From positions 62,001 to 126,000 of the forward strand of contig JALOOM010000010.1 in the NCBI GenBank assembly GCA_025454395.1: a stretch of DNA of 64,000 nt. Reading direction: 5' to 3'. Under the pieces are notes generated by a model, which ran no database searches, was not told the DNA's origin, and saw only the letters and a program-made list of their open reading frames with translations. Each line of letters opens with the position of its first letter. Position 1 is the stretch's first letter. The position numbers were made by a program, and so were the translations under genes. Below are positions 49,385-58,185 of this stretch, in pieces. Source of the stretch: Elainella sp. Prado103 (lineage in GTDB: Bacteria > Cyanobacteriota > Cyanobacteriia > Elainellales > Elainellaceae).

Positions 49385-50322
49385 GATGTCAGCATTGTCT
49401 CCTGGCAATGACCTTCTCCTACATGCCCCAAGGACGGCAGAATTTTGATGAGCTTGTCGTAATCTTCCTGAGAAAGTTGCGTCTTCAACACATCCAAGTC
49501 CGCTTCTAACTGACCATTCTGAGCGATCGTAGCCAGTGGCTCAAACCCTAAGGCACCCGTATTGAGCGAATCATCGGCGGCTGTTTCGGCATCTCCAAAC
49601 AGATGATCAAAATGGAAGGTTGCTTCTAAATCTGCCGTTTGATTCGGTTGCACGATCCCCTTGCGCTGATCTCCAACAAAATCACCGCAGGTAAAACCGA
49701 GTTCCTCATTTAACTTGAGCACAAAGTTAATCGTCTGACCTGCTTTGGTGGCTGATCCCTGCATCACTAGGGGATAACCTGCGGCCAAACCGTCGGATGC
49801 CTTCACCATCTGCCAGGATAAGGCATTATAGCGACCTGTGGGGGCTTGGACTTCACCGATGACAATTGGTTCGGCATTCTCATCTCCTGCTGCTAAATCG
49901 ATCGTTTTCACCCCGTCTAAGCTGGCTTGTGTTTTCACTTTCGATTGAATGGATTGATCAGTTTGGGGATCAAAGGGAGGATCGGTTTGATATGCGGTTA
50001 CTTGAGTCAAATTAACATATACATGATCAAAGTCAATCTGCCACCCGTCTTTTGAGGTAAAGCCTTGTCGGACAAAATCCTCTCCATTCGCCCGAATTTG
50101 CAAGGTGCCAGCTCCAGTTTCTGTCCCCGCTTTGACATCAGGCTCCACCGCTGAATTCCCTGACTCAGGCGGATTAGAAGCGGTTTGATCGACTGGGGAA
50201 GCATCTGTCTGAACCGATTGTCCCCCTGTACAGCCTTGAGTCACCAGCGCAGTCAACAGCAGAGTTGTTAAGAAAATCAATGTTTTGTTCACAACAATTA
50301 TCTCCATGACGGTTTTCTTCAT
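49381..50322 (-). CDS. Unrecognised secreted/lipoprotein leading the Ni/Co ECF operon
   Basis: First gene of the five-gene operon. ATG 50322 (MKKTVMEII...) gives a signal peptide ending LVTQGC, an imperfect lipobox; an ATG nine codons earlier is possible. After a Ser/Glu/Pro linker the mature domain (about 85-310) contains FDHVYVNLTQVTAYQTDPPFDPQ, NALSWQMVKASDGLAAGYPLVMQG and LNEELGFTCGDFVGDQRKGIVQPNQTADLEATFHFDHLFGD. The C-terminus is LGHVGEGHCQETM. The His/Cys/Asp clusters near the C-terminus could bind metal. I do not recognise the family. The operon position suggests periplasmic metal capture. Confidence 0.85.
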   Translation of the reverse strand: MKKTVMEIIVVNKTLIFLTTLLLTALVTQGCTGGQSVQTDASPVDQTASNPPESGNSAVEPDVKAGTETGAGTLQIRANGEDFVRQGFTSKDGWQIDFDHVYVNLTQVTAYQTDPPFDPQTDQSIQSKVKTQASLDGVKTIDLAAGDENAEPIVIGEVQAPTGRYNALSWQMVKASDGLAAGYPLVMQGSATKAGQTINFVLKLNEELGFTCGDFVGDQRKGIVQPNQTADLEATFHFDHLFGDAETAADDSLNTGALGFEPLATIAQNGQLEADLDVLKTQLSQEDYDKLIKILPSLGHVGEGHCQETMLTS

Positions 50323-50349
50323 AACCCTCCCCCAGTTCCATCCATCCAT

Positions 50350-51316
50350 CTATCCATCCATGTATCGATCGAAACCATCTGGTGTAGATGCGTCTTAGAG
50401 GTACTTTAAATGAATTGAAATGAATTGAAATGAATTGATCAAAACTTGTAGCCTCGATCTGGAAAGAGTAGCTGAGAAAAATTACTTACTGTTCCTGAAA
50501 TTCGTTAAGTGCAATCAGGACTAAAAATCAGTAAACCGCTATTTCTTTCAAAGTTCAATCCGGCATGGGGGGATGTTATGCCATCTCTAATCTTAAAAAA
50601 ATGGATAATTTGGGGAGATGACGGCTGCTTCGTGACACAATGTAACCTATGACTCTCAGATGGCTGCTAGGTGACTTCCAGATAACTTCCAAGTGCTCGT
50701 CAGATCTCTGTGTAGATCGTGGGTATAGCTTATTCCCAACTCTCATAATTAATCCTGACTGAATGGAGTGGTGCGTTCTCGATCGCGATCATTCCAGTTG
50801 CGATCAGGTGGTGAGGTGATTTGTCAGATTCTATTGGACAGGATGTTCCTGCTATTAAATTTGTAGGATTGCTGAAAATATGTTCATTAATAAATAGAGT
50901 TTTATCAATAGAGCTTTATCGAGCTATATTGACTCTGATGACCTGGTAGATAAAATTTTAGTTTGACTGATTATTTAGTGGTTTATCAGCGATGATATTC
51001 CGAACTGATTCCCTTGACTCCTATCAAATATTCTCTATGACTGTCGCTAGAATGATCTATGCCAACCGGAAGACGATACGATCGCCCTATTCATCTTGAT
51101 GTGACACCTCATCTCGATATAGTAGAGCGATCGATTATTTCAGACATTAATTGCTTCAGTAATTGCTTCAGTCCTTAGCTTTCGATACTGGACTCAGACC
51201 TTGGCTTCATATACCTGACCAGATATACCTGGACAAATAGACCTGACTAAGTTGTTCCGAGCCTGACTGGTGGGGGCACGGCTAGCTTCAGTGCAGGTTT
51301 TTCAGCCAAGGTCTCT
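50350..51316. other. 967-bp gap upstream of the ECF operon
   Basis: No gene was recognised. Just upstream of the operon are tccatccatctat-type repeats (50340-50365) and ttgaaatgaa repeats (50409-50438). I looked for a cobalamin-riboswitch B12 box and for a NikR-type palindrome and saw neither. The right half is AT-rich with short direct repeats (ttgcttcagtaa; ataccTgac). Confidence 0.6.
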
Positions 51317-51535
51317 TTAGGGAGCTATGTCCTGTCCTGTCAGAAAACCTAGAAAACGCAGGTAGCCATGACCAGTGGCAATCTCAACCAATGTTGCTGC
51401 TAGAAAACCCAGCATGGCCAGTCGCCCATTCCAGATTTCGGCGCTAGGAGTGAATCCCCATTTCCACTGGGTGCCTGGGTAGAGGTCAGGCTGCTTGAAG
51501 GTATTAATGGTTTCTGGTCTGTCTTGAACTGGCAT
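51317..51535 (-). CDS. High-light-inducible protein (Hlip/Scp)
   Basis: 72 residues with the chlorophyll-binding motif AEIWNGRLAMLGFLAATLVEIATG (ExxNGRxAMxGF) in a single thylakoid helix. It starts at ATG with GGAGGCGGAG immediately upstream. A short helical/Pro-rich N-terminus precedes the helix. Such proteins protect photosystem II assembly under high light. No second helix is present, so it is the one-helix form. Confidence 0.95.
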   Translation of the reverse strand: MPVQDRPETINTFKQPDLYPGTQWKWGFTPSAEIWNGRLAMLGFLAATLVEIATGHGYLRFLGFLTGQDIAP

Positions 51536-51894
51536 AACTCCGCCTCCATGGTATTGCAGTGTCCTATCCTCTCTTAAGTTAATGAAGCTTCATAATGGCT
51601 TCCTCTATCTGGCGATATACCCTGCTGCTCCAAACTCGCAATATTGACGAAACCAGCGTGCTCTACCGCGACAGTGTGATTGACTTTGCCTCCGCTTCAG
51701 GCGTGTTAATCTTTATTAATAGGATGTTCATTAATAGGCTCCTAATCAATGGGATGCTCAGCAGTAACACGACAGTAATACGAATGAGGTGCTGTTTTAG
51801 ATGTAAGTAAAATTTAAGCCATATCCCTGGCTCAAATCATTTCGATCGCCTGATCGATCGCCCCCTGTGTTCAACGATTCATTCCTGTATATTC
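51536..51894. other. 359-bp gap between Hlip and methyltransferase genes
   Basis: Divergent promoters are expected here. A small open frame on the plus strand at 51595-51810 begins SSIWRYTLLLQTRNIDETSV and contains repeated FINR/LLIN units from an 18-21-bp duplication; see the separate pseudogene entry. Confidence 0.5.
51595..51810 (+). pseudogene. Possible remnant of a VOC/glyoxalase N-terminus
   Basis: The 71-residue frame opens with RYTLLLQTRNIDETSVLYRDSV, which resembles the first strand and helix of VOC-fold proteins (xxLxVRDIDxSVxFYRD). It then passes into an unrelated stretch with FINRMFINRLLINGM repeats and a Cys-rich end. There is no Shine-Dalgarno. An intact VOC gene is 1.2 kb downstream. 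It may equally be chance. Confidence 0.3.
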
Positions 51895-52845
51895 ATGAGT
51901 TTATTGCTACTGCTAGGAATTCTGCTCTTATTATTGCTACTCGGTATAGGGCTGTATTTATTGACTGCTCGACGTTATCAGTCTGCCAATTCCGTGGCAA
52001 ATGCCTATGATCAATGGACGGAAGATGGCATTTTAGAGTTCTACTGGGGCGAGCATATTCACTTAGGACATTATGGTTTACCACCGCAGCGCAAAGATTT
52101 TTTAGTTGCCAAATCAGATTTCGTCCATGAGATGGTACGCTGGGCTGGGCTAGACCAACTACCCCCAGGAACGACGGTTTTAGATGTGGGCTGTGGGATC
52201 GGGGGGAGTAGTCGCATTTTGGCTCGCGATTACGGGTTTAGGGTGACTGGCATTACGATCAGTCCTCAGCAGGTACAGCGGGCGCAAAGCTTGACTCCGG
52301 CTGACCTCTCTGCCTCTTTCCAGGTGGATGATGCGATGAATATGTCCTTTCCCGATCAAACTTTTGATGTGGTCTGGTCGATCGAAGCTGGGCCGCACAT
52401 GCCTGATAAAGCGGTGTTTGCCAAAGAGTTAATGCGGGTGCTGAAGCCAGATGGGATCTTGGTGGTGGCTGACTGGAATCAACGAGATGATCGTCAAAAG
52501 CCACTCAATTTCTGGGAAAAACCTGTGATGCAGCAATTGTTAGATCAATGGTCTCATCCTAAATTTGCCAGCATTGAAGAATTCGCCGAGTTACTAGAGG
52601 CAACGGGCTTAGCCGCAGGGCCGGTGATCACCGCCGATTGGACAGCGCAAACCCTACCCTCTTGGATCGATTCCATCTGGCAAGGCGTGGCGCGACCAGC
52701 GGGCTTAGTCAAATTTGGTGTCTCTGGTCTGGTCAAATCGTTACGGGAAGTGCCCACCATTCTGCTGATGCGATTGGCGTTTGGTACTGGGCTCTGTCGA
52801 TTTGGGATGTTTCGTGCGGTGCGGACTCGTCCGACTCTCCATTAG
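51895..52845 (+). CDS. MPBQ/MSBQ methyltransferase, Sll0418 type (tocopherol/plastoquinone)
   Basis: An N-terminal membrane anchor (about 1-24) is followed by a SAM methyltransferase domain with motif I VLDVGCGIGGSS (95-106). The sequence NSVANAYDQWTEDGILEFYWGEHIHLGHYG closely fits Synechocystis Sll0418, and NLNFWEKPVMQQLLDQWSHP-like PLNFWEKPVMQQLLDQWSHP and SLREVPTILLMRLAFGTGLCRFGM also match. It methylates 2-methyl-6-phytyl- and solanesyl-benzoquinol at the membrane. The 316-residue length is as expected. A DUF92/VTE6-like gene lies 4.4 kb downstream. Confidence 0.93.
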   Translation: MSLLLLLGILLLLLLLGIGLYLLTARRYQSANSVANAYDQWTEDGILEFYWGEHIHLGHYGLPPQRKDFLVAKSDFVHEMVRWAGLDQLPPGTTVLDVGCGIGGSSRILARDYGFRVTGITISPQQVQRAQSLTPADLSASFQVDDAMNMSFPDQTFDVVWSIEAGPHMPDKAVFAKELMRVLKPDGILVVADWNQRDDRQKPLNFWEKPVMQQLLDQWSHPKFASIEEFAELLEATGLAAGPVITADWTAQTLPSWIDSIWQGVARPAGLVKFGVSGLVKSLREVPTILLMRLAFGTGLCRFGMFRAVRTRPTLH

Positions 52846-52991
52846 CCAGCCTCCGGAGTTACCCTCGTGGCCCAGTCTCTGATTGCCGATCCTCCTCCCC
52901 AAATCTAAATCACCAATACACTCTAAATCACCAATATACCCAGAGAGGATGCGATAGAATCAAAAAAAGTGAGGCTTAACAAAGCAGGTCT

Positions 52992-53465
52992 ATGGTCGCC
53001 ATTCCTGAAACTCAGCAACCTGCCCTAGCACCAGGTATGTTACGGCGAGTGCATCATATCGCTCTGCATGTCCAGGATATGGCTCGATCGCGCCATTTTT
53101 ATGGTCAGATTCTGGGATTGCGAGAGCTGCAAGGGGAAGAAGTGCCAGAAACCTTGAAAGCACTCTTTGCAGCAGGAGAAGCTGCCAACTTTGTCACTCC
53201 AGAGGGTACGGTGATCGACCTCTTTTGGAAACCCCAGTTGATGCCGCCTGATCCAGATCCGAGCCGAGAGTTTACGCGAGCCGGACATCTGGCGTTTGAC
53301 ATTGACCCAGGGCAATTTGATCATGCACTTGAGGTATTGCAACGGTTTCAGGTGCCGATCGATCATGGCCCAGTCACTCGCCCGACGGGTCGTGGGGTTT
53401 ATTTTTATGATCCAGATGGCTTTTTGGTGGAAATTCGCTGTGATCCGGTGCAGGGGCTAGTTTGA
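52992..53465 (+). CDS. VOC family (glyoxalase-like) protein
   Basis: 157 residues with two beta-alpha-beta-beta-beta modules. Module 1 starts LRRVHHIALHVQDMARSRHFYGQILGLREL; module 2 ends GRGVYFYDPDGFLVEIRCDP with the metal-ligand Glu. His residues at the start of each module (HHIAL, AGHLAFDI) and the Glu fit a metal-dependent VOC enzyme; the substrate is not predictable. A 17-bp direct repeat (about 52905-52940) precedes it. Confidence 0.9.
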   Translation: MVAIPETQQPALAPGMLRRVHHIALHVQDMARSRHFYGQILGLRELQGEEVPETLKALFAAGEAANFVTPEGTVIDLFWKPQLMPPDPDPSREFTRAGHLAFDIDPGQFDHALEVLQRFQVPIDHGPVTRPTGRGVYFYDPDGFLVEIRCDPVQGLV

Positions 53466-53893
53466 CAAGTTGCAAACCCTTGTCGGATCATAAATCAACT
53501 GCTATTGAAAGAATTGTGATGGCAAGATTCGGTGCCGTGGGTGTGCTGAAATCAAGTCGGCGAGGGAGAAAAGCTCCTTGCTGGCAATTGGTCTGATCCA
53601 TCTGGATGCCCAATCTTAAGATGACTCCCCGGATCACGGGTGGGATCACTCGTTGAATCAGGCGATTCGATCGGAGTCTCCTGAATGGGGAGGGGTTGCG
53701 GTGAAGGATATAGACATCTCAAAAAAAACTGAAATTGTCCCATCCATCTTCTAACTTTAGAGATATCATCACTGTCAGCTAGTCCTGACCTGTTGGGATG
53801 GGATGAGGTTGCTTGATTGGGCACTTGATTGGGCAATTGATTAAGCAAAATTGATTGAGCAGGCAAATTTAGCAGGCAAGAGGTTGCACAGCC
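53466..53893. other. 428-bp gap between VOC and coiled-coil/EamA genes
   Basis: A 104-residue minus-strand frame (53552-53866) is Pro/Ser/Gln-rich with an NQLPNQVPNQ repeat but has no support. Short repeats cttgattgggca occur near 53815-53845. No RNA gene was recognised. Confidence 0.5.
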
Positions 53894-56005
53894 ATGGGGC
53901 GACTGGAAGACTTACCGGCACAGGGTAGTCCGGAACAAAACGATGCTGAACTCAGTGCTTCTGAGCAGAATGCTTCCGATCAAAATGGGGGATATGCGTC
54001 CGAGTCGGCGCAAACGGCTGAGAGCTTGTTGCGATCGGTCACCCAAGATTTGAAGAGCCTCCAGCAGGAAGTGCTGACGCAACTCAATCAAGATGTGTAC
54101 CGTCTACAAGCTGAAAAGTCGCGGTTGCTCAATGACATCGAGAAGTTGCAGACCCAGCAACAGTCACTTCAGTCGCAGCATCAGATCGATCTGTCTCAGC
54201 AACAATTGGCACAGCAGCAAGCTTGGGCCAAGCAGTTAGCACTTGTTTTGGCTAATCACCTCCAAACTGCCTTGAACGATCGACTCAATCAAACGCTCGG
54301 TTCCTATCAGGCAAATGGTGCCATCCAACCCACCTCTGCGGCGGCAACTGCCCCTGCTACTGAACAGTCTTATCGGTTGGCTGCCTCTTTAGATGACACA
54401 GTGAACCGCACTTTTGCTTCGCTCAGGCATGATATCAACAGTTACCAAAGTTCCCTCGCCCAACAGCTCGAACGAATGCATACGTTGGGTCAACAGGGAG
54501 AAGCGATCCTGGAAGTCTTGGTTAAGCGGCTAAGCCAACAACTTCAAGTAGAGGCTCGTCAATCGGCTCCCTCTGGATTGGCGACTGGGCAGCTTCCACC
54601 CGGACAGCTTCCACCCGGACAACTTTCACCCGGACAACTTTCACCCGGACAACTTTCATCCGGGCAACTCTCACCTGGATCACGCTTAGAACCTAATTTT
54701 CCGCCGCGTGAAATCAACCCTCCTGCCCGTCTCAGTATCCCCTCTGACTCCCATGGTTTAGGCTCAGGTCGCCTTACTGTAAACCCCGATCCGGCTAGTT
54801 CTGTTGCTGCTGGAGCTGGTACGGGTGCAAGTTCAGGCTTGATGCCTTCAGTCCCAGCTAGCTGGATGGATGCTCTGACCAAACGGCAGCCGGAAATTGA
54901 GGAAAGCTTCGCTGATGCGGCTTTTGAGGTGGAGGAAGAACCAACCGTTGAACCGACCTCTGCTCGGCCGCCGCGTCGCCGGGTCAGCAATCTTAAACTA
55001 GGCTTAGGGCTAGTTTTTCTTTCAACTTTGGTTATTTCGCTCCACTACGTTACGGTCGGCATTTTGGGGAATGCCAGCCAGCTCTTTGGAAAATGGCCGA
55101 TCGGAGGCTACCTCAACCTCAATAGTTTTGGCAATTCGGCTTTGCTGCTCTGGATCCGCATGTTGGTTGTGGTGCCACTGATGGCCTGGCTGGCTCCTTT
55201 GCTATATCCAGCGACCCTCCGGGAAGTTCGGGCTTTTACCCGTTCTCAGGATCGTCGTGTGCTATTTGGCGTGGTTGGGAGTGGTATTTTTCTGTTCCTA
55301 TCTCAAGTCTTTTTGTATATTGCGATCGGTCAAACTGGGCCAGGTGTAGGAGTTACGTTACTATTCCTCTATCCGATTGGTACGCTGATTATTGGCTGGT
55401 TGATCTTTGGGGAAAAGCTCACCTTTAAGCGGGTGGGCATGATTTTAGGCATTGGAATCGGAGCCCTATTAGCAGCCTCGCCATTGTTATCGGCAACAAA
55501 TCCAGCCAGTAGTAGTGTGGTTGCTGGTGTCATTTCGGCTGTTACCTTCACGCTTTACTTGGCAACGATGCAGATTGGGGCGCGGAAAATTCATCCGATC
55601 CCAGTCAGCCTGATGCAGTTTGCCACCATGTTTGTGCTCAGCAGCATTAGCCTGATGGTATTTCGCTTGAGTGGAACCCCAACTAACTGGATCCATTTGC
55701 TGATCGGCGGCGCATTGCTGGGTATGCTCACGATCGCGAGCTACAGCCTCAATCATTTTGGCATTCGAGCTTTGGGGGCGGCTCGATCGGCCATCATTGC
55801 TGCTAACACCCCTGTCCTGACGGCGCTGCTGGCTTTCTTCTTGGCTCCAGGAGCTTTGACCAGCTTGAACTGGACGCAGATTGCGGGCGTGTTGATTGTG
55901 ACGTTAGGGGGTACCATTTTCAGTCTGGAACGAATGTTGCAAAGTCGGGCGATCCGGCTGGCTAAACAGCGAGAACAGGAACAGCTTGCGGCTGAAGAGG
56001 CTTAG
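53894..56005 (+). CDS. Coiled-coil/EamA (DMT) transporter fusion
   Basis: 703 residues; ATG has AGAGG about 10 nt upstream. The N-terminal 365 residues are cytoplasmic: an acidic start, a long Gln-rich coiled coil (about 45-130), a second helical region (about 160-225), then an in-frame 15-bp repeat encoding PGQLS units (about 232-261) and a disordered acidic linker ending RPPRRR. Residues 367-700 form ten membrane helices in two EamA halves (GVVGSGIFLFLSQVFLYIAIGQTGPGVGVTLLFLYPIGTLIIGW, in pieces of under 20: GPGVGVTLLFLYPIG and AARSAIIAANTPVLTALLAFF). EamA proteins export or import small metabolites. The cytoplasmic coiled coil is unusual and may regulate or oligomerise it. It is 18 bp before the M42 gene. 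Confidence 0.9.
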   Translation: MGRLEDLPAQGSPEQNDAELSASEQNASDQNGGYASESAQTAESLLRSVTQDLKSLQQEVLTQLNQDVYRLQAEKSRLLNDIEKLQTQQQSLQSQHQIDLSQQQLAQQQAWAKQLALVLANHLQTALNDRLNQTLGSYQANGAIQPTSAAATAPATEQSYRLAASLDDTVNRTFASLRHDINSYQSSLAQQLERMHTLGQQGEAILEVLVKRLSQQLQVEARQSAPSGLATGQLPPGQLPPGQLSPGQLSPGQLSSGQLSPGSRLEPNFPPREINPPARLSIPSDSHGLGSGRLTVNPDPASSVAAGAGTGASSGLMPSVPASWMDALTKRQPEIEESFADAAFEVEEEPTVEPTSARPPRRRVSNLKLGLGLVFLSTLVISLHYVTVGILGNASQLFGKWPIGGYLNLNSFGNSALLLWIRMLVVVPLMAWLAPLLYPATLREVRAFTRSQDRRVLFGVVGSGIFLFLSQVFLYIAIGQTGPGVGVTLLFLYPIGTLIIGWLIFGEKLTFKRVGMILGIGIGALLAASPLLSATNPASSSVVAGVISAVTFTLYLATMQIGARKIHPIPVSLMQFATMFVLSSISLMVFRLSGTPTNWIHLLIGGALLGMLTIASYSLNHFGIRALGAARSAIIAANTPVLTALLAFFLAPGALTSLNWTQIAGVLIVTLGGTIFSLERMLQSRAIRLAKQREQEQLAAEEA
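54584..54682. repeat. 15-bp in-frame repeat encoding PGQLS
   Basis: ctttcacccggacaa occurs in about six copies with drift from cttccacccggacag to ctctcacctgga. It is inside the transporter gene and keeps the frame. Confidence 0.93.
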
Positions 56006-56023
56006 ATATTGAGGAATCAATTC

Positions 56024-57151
56024 ATGTCTGACCCGTCCCATGAGGCATCGACGAATCAGTCTGTGGAGACCTCGGTAGATATTCCCTTCGATCGCTTCGA
56101 TCGCCTGTTTTCGACCATCAATGAGCTGGTGTTATGCCACTCGCCTAGCGGAGCAGAGTCGGAAGTGGATCAATGGTTGCTGCATCGGTTTCAGCAATTG
56201 GGGCGAACAGCTTATTTGGATGCAGCAGGCAATTTGATCGCTAAGATTCCAGGGCGTGATCATCATCGATCGATCGCCATCACGGCCCACAAAGATGAAA
56301 TTGGCGGCATTGTCAAATCCGTTCGTCCGAATGGTCAGGTGGAAGTACGGCGATTAGGGGGATCTTTCCCTTGGGTGTATGGGGAGGGCGTAGTCGATTT
56401 GTTGGGCGATCAGCAAACTATCAGTGGCATTCTCAGTTTTGGATCGCGTCATGTGTCCCATGAATCTCCTCAAAAAGTATTTCAAGAGGAGCAATCACTG
56501 AAATGGGAAGATGCTTGGGTGGAAACTAAATGTACACCAGAAGAATTGATCAGGATTGGCATTCGACCGGGAACGCGAGTCGTTGTTGGGAAGCATCGTA
56601 AACGTCCTTTTCGGCTCAAAGACTATATCGCGAGTTATACGTTGGATAATAAAGCTTCCGTAGCGATTTTGCTGGCCTTAGCCGAACGTATCCAGCAGCC
56701 TGCCTTTGATCTGTATCTGGTGGCTTCCTCCAAAGAAGAAGTGGGGGCGATCGGAGCCCTGTATTTTTCGCAACGACAGCCCCTAGATGCCCTGATCGCC
56801 TTGGAAATTTGTCCTTTGTCCTCAGAGTATCCGATCGAAGATGGCATTGCCCCGGTTTTACTGTCTCAAGATGGCTATGGGTTGTATGACGAGGACTTGA
56901 ATGCAGCCCTGCGGCAAGTGGCAACTGAGCAAAAGATTCCGCTACAACTCGCCACGATTAGCGGATTTGGCAGTGATGGTTCGATCGCTATGAAAAATGG
57001 ACATGTGCCACGAGCCGCTTGCCTCAGCTTTCCCACCCAAAATACCCATGGTTACGAAATTGCCCATCTAGGCGCGATCGATCATTGCATTAAGCTCTTA
57101 GCAGCTTACTGTGAATCAGGCGATCGGATTGGGGCAAGGAGCGCAGGCTAA
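56024..57151 (+). CDS. M42 family zinc aminopeptidase
   Basis: From ATG 56024 (GAGGA 9 nt upstream) 375 residues. Metal ligands are visible: His and Asp in ITAHKDEIGG (about 85), the bridging Asp in YTLDNKASVAI, the Glu pair SSKEEVGAIG, Glu/Asp in IALEICPLSSEYP, and the C-terminal His in TQNTHGYEIAHLG. A PDZ-like insert lies between. These cytoplasmic peptidases trim peptides to amino acids. Spacing suggests co-transcription with the transporter gene upstream. Confidence 0.93.
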   Translation: MSDPSHEASTNQSVETSVDIPFDRFDRLFSTINELVLCHSPSGAESEVDQWLLHRFQQLGRTAYLDAAGNLIAKIPGRDHHRSIAITAHKDEIGGIVKSVRPNGQVEVRRLGGSFPWVYGEGVVDLLGDQQTISGILSFGSRHVSHESPQKVFQEEQSLKWEDAWVETKCTPEELIRIGIRPGTRVVVGKHRKRPFRLKDYIASYTLDNKASVAILLALAERIQQPAFDLYLVASSKEEVGAIGALYFSQRQPLDALIALEICPLSSEYPIEDGIAPVLLSQDGYGLYDEDLNAALRQVATEQKIPLQLATISGFGSDGSIAMKNGHVPRAACLSFPTQNTHGYEIAHLGAIDHCIKLLAAYCESGDRIGARSAG

Positions 57152-57265
57152 ACGCTCAACACGGGATAAGTAAGGCAACAGGTCGCAACCATGACCAAAC
57201 TTGGGTAGGCTAGGAAGGGGAACAGACGAGCAGCAAGTTTAATCACTCTATCCCTGCGGAGGCCT

Positions 57266-58072
57266 ATGGCTCTATCTTCCCTGGATTTACTGAATACAGA
57301 CCTACTCGATATTTGGGTGCCTTGGGCGTTTGCGATCGGCATCAATTCTCTGTTACTGCTAGTTGCTTGGCTAGTACCGAAAAAGCTGCTCACTCCAGCC
57401 GGATTGGTTCATGCTTGGATTCTCGGGATCATTCTCTGGGGCACGCTGGGCTGGCGGGGCTATGGGGTGATGATGTTTTACTTCCTGGTTGGTTCTGCTG
57501 TGACTCGCATCGGGATGGCGGAAAAAGAAGCAGCGGGCATTGCCGAAAAGCGATCGGGCGCTAGAGGCCCAGAAAACGTCTGGGGATCGGCTTTCGTGGG
57601 TACGCTTTGTGCGATCGGTACCTACTTTGCGCTTTCGATCGGCGGGCTCTCAGGGGCTTTGATTGCGTCTTTCTTACTGCTGGGCTATGTTGCAAGCATC
57701 AGTACAAAACTCGCTGATACCTGTGCCAGTGAAGTGGGCAAAGCCTATGGCAAGCGCACCTTCTTGATCACGACATTACAGCCGGTCGAGCGTGGCACCG
57801 AAGGAGCAGTCAGTTTGGAAGGCACAGGGGCAGGGTTACTCGGAGCTGCCGCGATCGCAACGCTAGGCTGGGGGTTGGGGTTGATTACTAGCCTGGATAT
57901 TGCCGTTTGTGTGGTGGCAGCCTTCATCGCGACCAATTTAGAAAGTGTGATCGGTGCGACCTTGCAGGCTAAAGTGAGCTGGATGACAAATGAGGTCGTG
58001 AATGTGATTAATACATTCCTGGGGGCGATCCTGTCGATCCTGCTAGCGATATCCCTGCAAATGGTGCTCTAG
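57266..58072 (+). CDS. DUF92/TIGR00297 membrane protein, VTE6-like
   Basis: 268 residues with about six membrane segments. Conserved motifs: VGSAVTRIGMAEKEAAGIAEKRSGARGPENVWG near 75, then ISTKLADTCASEVGKAYGKRTFLITTLQPVERGTEGAVSLEGTGAG (in two adjacent stretches) near 140, and NLESVIGATLQ near 225. Arabidopsis VTE6 of this family phosphorylates phytyl phosphate for tocopherol synthesis. The GGAGG is only 3 nt from the ATG. It is downstream of the peptidase gene on the same strand. Confidence 0.92.
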   Translation: MALSSLDLLNTDLLDIWVPWAFAIGINSLLLLVAWLVPKKLLTPAGLVHAWILGIILWGTLGWRGYGVMMFYFLVGSAVTRIGMAEKEAAGIAEKRSGARGPENVWGSAFVGTLCAIGTYFALSIGGLSGALIASFLLLGYVASISTKLADTCASEVGKAYGKRTFLITTLQPVERGTEGAVSLEGTGAGLLGAAAIATLGWGLGLITSLDIAVCVVAAFIATNLESVIGATLQAKVSWMTNEVVNVINTFLGAILSILLAISLQMVL

Positions 58073-58185
58073 GTCAGATCAGCGTTAGATGAGCTTTAGA
58101 CTGAATGACCTGATCTGATTAATGATCTTTGAATAACCTGATCAACAATTCATCCCACAACCATCTAACGACTATCAATCCAGAG

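Noticed and set aside
50350-51316. Cobalamin riboswitch or NikR operator upstream of the ECF operon
   Set aside because: No B12-box-like sequence and no GTATGA-N16-TCATAC palindrome could be found by eye.
53552-53866. 104-residue minus-strand frame, Pro/Gln/Ser-rich
   Set aside because: It is largely repeat-derived (NQLPNQVPNQ) with no Shine-Dalgarno or recognisable domain.
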